Below are positions 54,889 through 64,000 of a stretch of DNA of 64,000 nucleotides, one piece after another. Source of the stretch: Watersipora subatra (Eukaryota > Bryozoa > Gymnolaemata > Cheilostomatida > Watersiporidae); assembly GCF_963576615.1 (NCBI RefSeq), contig NC_088711.1, forward strand, positions 62,777,248-62,841,247, in the 5' to 3' direction. Within the stretch, counting starts at the first letter, position 1. Every line of letters begins with the position of its first letter. The notes below the pieces were generated by a model. It had not been told where the DNA came from. It made no database searches and saw only the letters and a program-made list of their open reading frames with translations. The position numbers and the translations under genes were made by a program.

Positions 54889-56802
54889 CTAAATGTCTCT
54901 GCTTCTTTGAGTTATTAGGTTTGAGGATGGTGACGCTGCTACTCGTCTGCTGCTACGATATGCACTCTCTACTGATTGGTCATCTCTGCACCTCTGTTCA
55001 TGCTTCTCAATCACTGATTGGTATAACTGTCTCATGGGAATCCCTGTCAACATACACAACCTGTTGATCAAGCTGTTTAATGATTATTAGCTTTATATGA
55101 CTGTTTAGATTGCTTAGATATAAAGTAGGCACCTGCTATTCATAGCCTTAGCTCCTACCGTATACTTATGTCTGCTTTTACTGAACACAATTTCACGAGT
55201 AAAGCATTTCATAGAACTCATAATTAAATATAACCATATTTGTGTGAGGCGTGTGCATATTATCTAGGACAAACATTGCGTTTCCATGCTTCAAATTGGT
55301 TTGGAGTGGACCATTTTAGACAAATTCGCACCTTCCTGTTTCAACAATTTGGCGTTGCACAATAAAGATCTTTTTAGGATCGCAATGTATTCTTCAAGAC
55401 AAAGCTTATTAATATAAGCTCACTTTCAGGTCACTGTCACTTTTTAATTAATCCGTAGTCAAATAGCTGCTAACTAATTAAGACAGGATGCTGGATCGAA
55501 TGTCTGAATTTTTTTACCTCCATTGAGGAGAGCTTAGCCGAGTATTAATGATTCGGATCCATCAGTGGTGAGAGTTTCTATCATGTCAAAGAGTACTCTC
55601 ACAGTAAATGCCTTTACAAGAATTTAGCGATGCAAAATGGCGTCGAATACATTCAGATTTTACCGTTTCTATGATTCAGGGTGGAAGCAACTCTAAAACC
55701 ATTCAAAGCAAGGAAACTCCATGAAAGTCAGTTGTTTGGAAAGAATTACAAATGTCAATATTTTGCAGTGAGCTAGTAATTGCTGAAGTAACTACAAAAT
55801 GCAAACTACCCAGTTTTCGTGACTCCAGGCGTGTCCCACAAACCTGAGTAATTCTTTTCTCTGGCCACGGAGATGATGTCGGTAACCCATCGCGCACGGC
55901 CCCACATCTCTTCGAGACCTCGCTGGAACGCTCGTAAATTCTCAACTTGCTGTTTGCTAGCCTCAATCTCAGCATTTGTAAAAGCCTGAAACAAGAGTAC
56001 AAATCATATGAAGCCTTTAAAGCAAGAGCTGTTACTGACCTAAAGTGGGGAGCTAGCTAAGTTCAAGGTCGAGTTTAAATCAAGGTAAAAGTGTGCCGAT
56101 TGTAGATGTCATGACTTCAATAAAAGTACTTTCTTGAAAAAAAGTGCTTTTAACTTTGTGTAATGCAAAAACAGAGATTTACTATAATAAAATTACTTTT
56201 GTTGTTTTATTTTGTATTATCACAGTATAAAACAAAAAATACGCAGCGGCATCACACCATAAACTCATTGCCTAGCCTTATCTTCTGCACTGACCTCAGC
56301 AACAATTTGTCTGGTGTAAATTGTGACTCATCTGTCTCCGGGTGAAGACACTACTATGAAGAGCTGCTAGCTAACCATTCAAATTTTTAAAGGCAGAAGA
56401 TAATCGAATGATCACTCACTTCTCTGTGCGCTTGCACAGCTGCATTGAACTCCATGTCTATTAGAACCATGGCTCTGGTATAGGCCTTGATGAAGTCCAC
56501 TTGGTATGTGTAAAGATGGGAAATTTCAAAAATTTTCACTGGTATTGCCAAGAGATCTGGTAAGCAAGTAATGCTCTCCATTTGAGAAGGTGAGGACTTC
56601 ATGCTGCATACATAGTTTCTAGGGGGTAGTAGTACAATCATAGAGATGGAGGGAGAAAACTCTAAGACTTCCTGATCATAGAGCCTGAGATCCAACATTG
56701 TGTCTGCCGCCATGTCTAAAATTGTAAATGTTTTAGGGGTAATGTTCATTTAATGGTATATTTAGTATTATTTACCTAAAATGCGCTGCATTGATCTGCA
56801 AC

Positions 56803-56837
<35 letters not shown>

Positions 56838-56955
56838 TCAACACAAGTCACCTGAAGAGTGCACAAGCACGAAACAGACCTGTCGTGACCCCAGAATAAA
56901 ACATCAATCTGGAATAAAGATAAGTAAAATTAACCTATTCCACACTCTAGTTAGT

Positions 56956-56990
<35 letters not shown>

Positions 56991-59954
56991 ATATATGTAC
57001 AATGTAAAAGAAAATGTATAATTAAAAAACTATTCACTACTTAGTTCCACAATTGTTACCATTCATCAGGTAAAACTAAAATGATCTGAAACTCATGTGA
57101 CTGTATGCAAAAACACATCAAATAGCGTAAAGATTAAAGCCAACATCACATAATACTATAATTTGTTTATGTGACAGCATTGCAAATCAAGTATTTGTTA
57201 CAAGGTCTGCACTTTGCCACAAGCTTGTTTCATGAGTTTAAACATCGTCAGTATATACATGTATATATATGTACATGTATATATAAATTCTATATCAAAT
57301 TTATATATAAATATATAATTTTGTTAATCTATTTTGCGCGCACGCACGCACACACACGCACGCACATAAAGACGCACAACTATATATATATATAGTTGTG
57401 TGTGTGTTTGCAAAATAGAATATCAAATTTTAAACTTGGGAAAAGGATAAAGGAAAAGTTGTATTGTTTACCTAAGCTCTCCACGAGACGTCGAAAAGCT
57501 CGAGATATTTGCGAGTGAAACTTGAAAAGTGATTTGCTCGAACTCTCAGTCTCTATGGAATCTTTTTCTTTTTGGTAAGAAGGAGATAACTCTAGAAGAG
57601 ATTGCCATTCTGGTTTAGTCACATGAGAGTTGTCTCTACAACAAAAATAGATACAGCGAGTGAATATAACTCCTGCAACAGCATCCTACTCGCGCATTAC
57701 TACCGACAGTAAAGAACTCTCTGAAAGCAACATTGAAAATGCTGGCTTCTTTTACAAAACCAGAAACTGCTTTGGTCAATAGAGTGTTTACCACAAATCT
57801 TACTACAAAACCGTTGCAATCACAAAGTTTTACAAAACAAGAATGATCCTCAGAAGACATGTTTACCTTATCTTTATCATTGGCAGTGTGTTTGGATTAA
57901 GCTGTGCAGTGTATACGTTGATTGAGCTATTGTGTACTGTTGTTTGTAGGTAGCCTAAGTATAGTCCAGACGGTATGGGGGTATCACAGACCTGCCTATA
58001 GAGAATCATCTCCTGTAACATAACAAAGGCAAGTTAGTTTGCCTGCTTTTAAATATTCTAATATTTCAAGGAAACAATGAAAAGCACACTTACAATACAT
58101 GTTACAAAGACTTCCAAAAAGTTAACTCACTCTGAAATTGATCAAAAGTTGTCAAGTATAGACAACTTCATCCTATTAGCACTTTTCTAAGGGTTCGCAT
58201 AAGGTTACTTACCGTGTTGCAAAGATGAAAATATTTTTAGGGAAGGCATTGCTTTAAGCAATTACAAGCACCTGCATCTGGTGCCACTACAGCAACATGC
58301 ATATAGTGCCACATATTGTTTGTTGTACTCACTGGAATAGAGTTTACTAAACAGTTGATGCTAGTGCCATGTCTCTGCAACTTGAGAGTAGAACACCATT
58401 TGACATTCTGTAAACCTGCTAATTGCTTTGGATCATCTACGCGTTTGACAAGAGGAAACACAACAGCTCCCGTGTGCGGGTCTCTGATGTGCGTATAGTG
58501 AAGCATGCCAAGATCAGACACTCCCAAAAGGATCTGCAGAGAATAACATAATAAAATTTATATCATATTGTAACAGTAGTTTATAATTAAGATTTAAATA
58601 TATATAACATATATATATTTACATGTACATAATTATAAACATATATATATATATATTATATATATTTACATGCACATATAAATTAGTTTACTTAAATAAA
58701 ATACTGACATGGGCGTTTAACAATTTGTTAAGTTTAAATTTTTTCAGCAAAATAAAAAATAATTTTTTTAAACTCTCACTTATTAAATTTTACTTTATTT
58801 TAATAAATATGTTTTAATTAAATAAGAGGTAATAGAATATTGAGTAATGTTTATACAAACACAAAATTATTCGCATATAAAAAACTCATTTTTAATTGGC
58901 TGTTAGTAAATATAAATAAATTACTATAAATAATTGTAAGCTTTGCAAATCTATAAAAAAAACAGTCTTATTTTAGAATAAGTTCAATGAACGATTTTTT
59001 CGAGATATGAAAAACTACAGAATTAGGTAAGCTCATTTTTTAAGGCAGCATTGTATAACCGTGTAACTGTATAACTGTATGACTATATAGCTGTTCAACC
59101 GTATAACTGTGTAACTCAATCACTGTGTAACCCTTTAACCGTGTAGCTGTATAACTGCAAAAGCAACAGAGCTAATCAGTGAAAGTTACACAGGTTTGTT
59201 AGCTATATATACAAAACCATTTGAGGAACATGTGATGTGATGAACATCTATGGATAGCAAGCTGGATCAGCTGGTAATAGCTAAAAGCGTATTGATCTAA
59301 ATTCAAAATAATTTATTTTTATATCTGTGAAGATTTTGGCAGTTGTGGTTATCTCTTTACTCTGTAAAATTTGCTTGGGTTCCCAGACAACATGTTCATG
59401 TATTTGTAAAATCTGGCTTTTTGTGGTGTTTGATAACTTACACAAATTGGAAATGTGGCTTTACCTGTAATTGAGTGGCAGCAGTGATGAGCCGTTGCCT
59501 AAATGAGTAACTCGTAACACTGCTCAGTCGCTCCATATCCTCTTTGAGCTGTCGTACATCTGTCCAGTGACAGCATACTTTTAGAAGCCAGCTGAAGTCT
59601 GTCAACAGGTTGTTTGGGCTATAAGCGTCATCTACCTCTATCATTGGTAAGCACTTCTCTTCTTCTGTCACCAGTATCTTCTCTTCATGCCAGAAGACGC
59701 ATGCCAGATATAAACCTCTAAAACAGACAGTTTTATGCTTTTACAAGTCAATTTATGTGATTCCTCTGTTGCATTTGTTTATGGATGGCAAAATTTTATT
59801 AACTATAATAAATATATATATAATTTAGGCTTTTTAGACTCCTTACATACATCCCAAAGGATATGTGTAGATAAACATACATTGACCAGAAGTGTGCTAT
59901 AAGCAGGCGTTTAGGCCCACACATTTCCATAAACTTGTAGTTATCCTTCACATA
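54889..59954 (-). CDS. Multi-exon gene, eight visible exons, 486 residues, family unknown (5' part missing)
   Basis: Exons (minus strand, 5' to 3'): 59,954-59,851; 59,717-59,465; 58,533-58,333; 58,012-57,867; 57,635-57,472; 56,715-56,420; 55,985-55,844; 55,043-54,889. Every intron has GT-AG ends, every phase matches, and the total of 1461 bp is one open frame ending in TAG. The protein has an N-terminal hydrophobic stretch (RLLIAHFWSMYVYLHISFGI, then GLYLACVFW), a middle with SGLYLGYLQTTVHNSSINVY, and a helical C-terminal third (AEIEASKQQVENLRAFQRGL, then MWGRARW) ending in a Ser/Arg-rich tail. Such regular structure suggests a conserved, functional single-copy gene. I do not recognise the family and propose no function. 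Upstream exons must lie beyond 60,000 or outside the window. Minus-strand AATAAA occurs at 54,519-54,524. Confidence 0.85.
56805..57005. repeat. (TA)n microsatellites in an intron
   Basis: Runs of TATATATA at about 56,806-56,835 and 56,957-56,997, within the intron between exons at 57,472 and 56,715 of the minus-strand gene. Confidence 0.8.
57335..57415. repeat. CA-rich tract with a perfect hairpin
   Basis: GCACGCACACACACGCACGC is followed by CACAACTATATA-TATATAGTTGTG, a self-complementary 26-mer, then GTGTGTGTTTGC. It is 57 bp from a splice donor of the minus-strand gene. Confidence 0.75.
59050..59160. repeat. 9-10 bp degenerate tandem repeat
   Basis: Successive GTATAACTGT / GTGTAACTGT / GTATGACTAT units over about 110 bp, in an intron of the minus-strand gene. 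Confidence 0.7.
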
Positions 59955-61380
59955 CTGAAATAATCAAAGTAATCGCTTTAACGAGCAGACGAATCTAATA
60001 AAATCCTTTTTAGCAATTACTAAGCATGTCTGTTATATGGCAAAGGATTGATTAATATAGCTTGTAATCATTAACTATTTACAAAGATTTCAGGCCACAA
60101 ATTTTAGTGGTATTTTGGGAGGCATCTGCTGACTCAGAGCCAATGAAGCCAGTGTGACACAATTGGCTGGGTCACATGTAAATCATGTGGGTCGTGCTGA
60201 TCGTGTGTAAATCTTTTTTACAACTAGGAGAACTACGATAAGGATTGGAGTACACACACCTTTACATATCGACAGATTAACAACTTTCATACCACTAATT
60301 TACACCATCTTCAGATTAAGTTAGTAGCTCAGAGTCTGAGAATGCTGAGTCATGGTTCTTAGTTTAATCAGCTAAGTCATAGCAAACATCTACCAGCTGG
60401 TGAAATAATTTTGTCTTTAGCATACTTAATTTTTAGCTTTATAGTCTATGATATTGTGAGTTGTGTTCCTTATAGTAAGTTAGTATTCCCAGTAGTAAGT
60501 CAAAGGAAGTCGGCCATTTTGTGTGCTTTTCTCTCATGTCTTCATTACTTCTTAATGAGCAAAATTGTAAATACATTTCACTTTTCATATGTTCAAACAA
60601 AAATAAAACTCAATACTATCATTAGTCTTTTGACTAGCTGTGTTGGCAAGTGTCAACAGGTGTCAGCAGGTGTTCGCAAGTGTGTTCATGGAGTCATCTA
60701 ATAGCAGTAGATGTAGTGCTTATTCTATTCCGAAAGCCCATCTAACCTATAGAAGAGTGAGCACAGTAACAATATTAGCCAAAGTGCGATAACAGTAACC
60801 TTGACCTAAATAAGTATAGCTAGCTATAAAAAAAATTTGCAATCTGATCCGTAGAAGTTATCTTATGGACAATTGTGTGAATAATTACGTTCAAGTAAGA
60901 AATGGAAGCTCTAATTAATTTTGGCATAGTTCTTTAATTTAGAACTAAAACGCTTGATCCAAAAGTATCTTCAGGCATATTTCATGCCTCCAGCAATGCT
61001 ATAAACCAATATATGGTGAAATATTATCGAGACTGCCTGCAGTAAATGGGACAAAAACAGTGCACTGGTTTAAACTGTCAATACTAATAACAGGCTCATT
61101 CTACAAGCTAAAAATCCCAGTACGACTTGCAACTTTCAAGCTAAAAAAATAGTGGCAAAACTTCAAGTCTGTGTTGCCATTACATATTATACCAAAAGAA
61201 CTCTCAGATTATTTGCCAGATTTTAACGATTTCAAATATTTTAACATGTTGTAAAGCAAACTTAAAGAGCCGATGATGTTCACTAGCACTAAAAATGCTG
61301 CCTCCAAAGTGTCATCTTTAAATGCTGCCTTAGAGAATGTTTCTAAATCCTTACCTTCACTTTATCTAATCAATTTTCAG
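59955..61380. other. Intergenic or intronic sequence, no exon recognised
   Basis: May be an intron of the minus-strand gene. A short imperfect repeat (GGCAAGTGTCAACAGGTGTC) lies near 60,650. No further exon with suitable phase was found by eye. Confidence 0.35.
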
Positions 61381-62241
61381 GTATGACGACCTTAGGAATT
61401 TCGGAGTTTGATCACAGCCCCCCTGGGACACAGCTAAACAAAATAAGCATGGACACATTTGGAAGGGAAGCGTAAGTTTGTGTGCAAGTAGTTTGTGCTA
61501 CAACTATTCTTATTTCTCATTGTTTTGGTGACAATATATAACAATTGCTGCCAGACTTTTTTTTAGCTGGAAGATAGGTAAAGCAGATGCTAGTCATCTT
61601 CCTATTTGTCAGTAAATCTAAAATTGTATTAGACTTCGTAGACAGTAGAACTAACACCTACTAATATGTAAAGCAACTTAAATAATACTTTATATTTTAT
61701 TTTGTAATTCTACTAAACTCAAAGTCTGCATTACTTTAAGCATCCTCAGTCAACTTATATACTCTGTTGTCAGTTGAACATAAGTAGACAACTCTCAAAT
61801 GATGAGTGGGAACACGCTTGTAGATGTGAACAGCACAATATACTTAGTAACTTCAGTTGAGTTGGAACCGAATAGTTTGCAAGTTCCAAATTATAGAAAT
61901 CTTGGAATAATCGTCAACATGAATGTTTCACAATTTTCAATAACACATCCCTATTTTCTAAAATAAATTGTTTTAGAGCACACTTGATCATCGGTATTCC
62001 CAACTAAAATTAAGGTATTGCGTGTAGGTTGATAAAAAATGCTCTTTTTATTTTGATAATGCAGTATAATACAGTTCTCGTTCCATAAGGGCAGCTGAAA
62101 TTATACTGTAAGCGCAAATGTGTTTAACACTTCAATTGCACACAATCTAAATCAAGATTCCTCGTTTGTGTTTACAGAAGAAAGGGAGTTGCCAAAGAAG
62201 CTGCAACGTACTATGCCAAGCCAGATCCAAGATCCATATAA
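61381..62241 (+). CDS. Short two-exon coding candidate (50 codons)
   Basis: Exon 61,381-61,471 follows TTTTCAG and ends GAAGC|GTAAGT. Exon 62,178-62,241 follows TTTACAG. Joined, they read MTTLGISEFDHSPPGTQLNK and then ISMDTFGREARKGVAKEAAT plus YYAKPDPRSI and a TAA. Both splice sites are strong and the frame crosses the junction. The first ATG is 2 bp into its exon, so further upstream exons are possible. The basic, low-complexity C-terminus has no domain I know. It runs opposite to the neighbouring gene. Confidence 0.5.
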
Positions 62242-63043
62242 CTTACTAATGGAATTTATGTTATTATATTTATCTAATATCATACTTTAAAAAGGACTCT
62301 TATACAATTTTAATTTTACTAATATATATAATGTACATTACAAAACGTGCCTCATCATCAGTATTCTGTGCATTTGAACAACTCCAGTTTTGGTAATTGA
62401 ACGGTCCATATGTACAACAAAAATTGTTTGGCGGTTAGATCTTGTTGTAATGGAGCATGTTAGCTACAGCATTAAAATCATAAAAGGTTTCATTTACTTT
62501 TCTCATACGCAATATCTTAAATACATATTAAAATTTAAAAAAACTACAAAATTTGTAGTGGAGGCTGAAAAACAGACAGCATTAAGCAAGTATGACTTAA
62601 AAAAAGAAACTTGCAGATGATGTGAGATTTACTATTTTAGCTAGAGACTTCCTTATGGATGTCTTGTATGATTGCTTTGAACATTTCGTGGAAGAAATTC
62701 CCTGGTTTGAGAGATAAACAAATACAGGATGTTTAGCATATTATTTATTAATTGACAGCATCTGTACTTTAGTAAACCTTTTTAGTGTCACAATAAGTGT
62801 ATCGCTGAGTCACTGTATAAAAACTATCAAAAAATATACTGAAAGTATCAGACAGAGTATTCAGAAGAAGACAACTCAAGAATCTGGCATAAAGAGAGCC
62901 AATCATTATGGCGATTATTGTAGAGTTCTTGTAAAGCAAAACAATTTTGATGCTCAACAAATCCAAATTCCTAGAAGGAAACTCTGATGCTTGTTGATTC
63001 GACCACTCTGTACAACTTGACTAAATAATGCGTAGTGAGCAGC
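62242..63043. other. No recognised feature
   Basis: AT-rich. The frame at 62,390-62,620 (+) is short and without domain or splice context. Confidence 0.35.
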
Positions 63044-63162
63044 GACACTGAGTGACAAGTGACACTGAGTGACAAGTGACAGTGAGTGAAAAGTGACACT
63101 GAGTGACAAATGACACTGAGTGACAAGTGACACTGAGTGACAAGTGACACTGAGTGACAAAT
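63044..63162. repeat. 17-bp tandem repeat, seven units
   Basis: GACACTGAGTGACAAGT repeated seven times head to tail, with single changes (GACAGTGAGTGAAAAGT in the third unit, AAAT endings in two). The unit itself is an internal near-duplicate, GACACTGA/GTGACAAGT. Confidence 0.93.
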
Positions 63163-64000
63163 GACGGTAAAAAGGCTAACAAAATAGAAAAGCTTTTATG
63201 TCAGTTTCATAAACTGAAGTCAAATTGCACATCTACTCTGAAACAGACTCAATGTATGTATATAGTATTATAAAAATGGATGAAATATAACATAAATTTT
63301 ATTTACATTTGAATGACATTTTAAAAATTCATACATCTAATTAAAGCCTTGAGTTTTATGAATGAAAACAAGTGCAATTGTGGGTGCATCAATAGAGATA
63401 ACTGACAAAGCTGTATACTAGGAACTGTAGACTGACCAAACCTTGCACAAGATTCTTCTATAATAACCAGTAATCCTACAAACAGAGAGCATAAAAACGG
63501 TTGGATAAATGAAACAATCTTAGGAAACAACCATACATGAAGGTAGAGCATTTGAAGAGAGAAGGTGCCTGTATAAACGCCATGAATAATGTAAAGGAAT
63601 AGAATATGAAATGCCACAGACATAAACAACATAGACATAAACACGAGTGAACACATCGCTTTAAACATTTAGTGATCAAACTGAGCTTGGGTTCTGGAAA
63701 TTAAATAATTTACTCGCTGCCAGCATTCCTACCATCAGCGGCAGCTATTAGATTTGTGACACCATTTTGACTATCGGTGAATGAAGATTGGTTTGATATG
63801 ATTCAGAGTCGAGCAAGGATGACAAAATGGCCCGTACAAAGTGAATGATTTAATCGCTATTCGTTAGATATCCAGAATAGTTTGTCACCTTGATGACTCA
63901 ATGGGATGTTTTAGGTGAGTTTTAGCATGAAATTGTGAGTTTGTAGTATTATACTATTGGCACTGGGGAAAACTGCTGCGGTATGAATGCAAATAACAAT
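63163..64000. other. No firm gene; one hydrophobic minus-strand frame
   Basis: A 115-codon frame (63,321-63,668, minus) is rich in Leu, Phe and Met and could form membrane helices. AT-rich DNA gives such frames by chance, and no flanking splice signals or second copy support it. Confidence 0.25.

Noticed and set aside
55806..55843. Stop codon TAG at 55,806 as the end of the minus-strand gene
   Set aside because: A better model uses the donor CAG|GTTTGT at 55,843 and joins in phase to the exon at 55,043, giving a longer open C-terminus. The shorter form could exist as an alternative.
57636..57860. Minus-strand frame starting MSSEDHSCF
   Set aside because: It begins just inside the intron after exon 57,867-58,012 and runs up to the next acceptor. 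The exons on both sides join in frame without it.
58316..58498. Plus-strand 60-codon frame
   Set aside because: Antisense to the exon at 58,333-58,533, which has matching phases with its neighbours.
63321..63668. 115-codon hydrophobic minus-strand frame as a membrane-protein gene
   Set aside because: No splice context, no repeat copy and no motif; AT-rich sequence gives Leu/Phe/Ile-rich frames by chance.

Overview
The window looks like nuclear DNA of an invertebrate animal. It has AT-rich intergenic sequence, spliced genes with GT-AG introns, SINE-like and LINE relics, Ty3/gypsy, P, hAT and pogo/Tigger transposons, and minisatellites. There are no bacterial operons, rRNA genes or CRISPR arrays. 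A marine lophotrochozoan would fit, but the sequence alone does not fix the species.

Positions 1 to about 49,180 hold a tandem array of three paralogous genes on the + strand. The gene plan, seen best by comparing copies, is a 30-codon first exon, a ~1.7 kb second exon and a ~1.4 kb third exon. Exon 2 encodes a GlnD/DUF294-like nucleotidyltransferase motif and exon 3 about ten 44-residue TPR repeats of the kinesin-light-chain/nephrocystin-3 type. Gene 1 (exon 2 from the window edge to 1714, exon 3 at 9492-10868) is the only copy whose visible coding sequence is unbroken. A broken second TPR block lies behind it at 11,036-12,079. Gene 2 (19,357-24,527) has an open exon 2, but exon 3 has a frame mismatch, a stop and a frameshift. 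Gene 3 (30,640-42,801) has a stop early in exon 2 and a frameshift in exon 3.

The intron between exons 2 and 3 of genes 1 and 3 carries the same Ty3/gypsy retrotransposon at the same base, with the same ATAT target duplication (2045-9291 and 34,448-41,214). Gene 2 has the nearly empty site. Both copies are dead, with different lesions. In the 3' flank the relationship changes: units 1 and 2 share structures that unit 3 lacks. The array is therefore a mosaic shaped by duplication and exchange. Other insertions can be timed against the paralogous empty sites: a P-superfamily element with a nested Tigger in unit 1, a hAT element in unit 2, and a CCCTAGG-ended element with a nested MITE in unit 3.

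Positions 49,180 to 54,890 are unique sequence with a Tigger transposase relic, an ATTGC-rich tract, a tRNA-like SINE head and a large minisatellite. From 59,954 down to 54,889 a well-formed gene runs on the minus strand. Its eight visible exons have matching phases and give 486 residues of a protein I could not assign to a family; its 5' end is missing. A short two-exon coding candidate (61,381-62,241, + strand) follows, and the rest to 64,000 is mostly non-coding with simple repeats.
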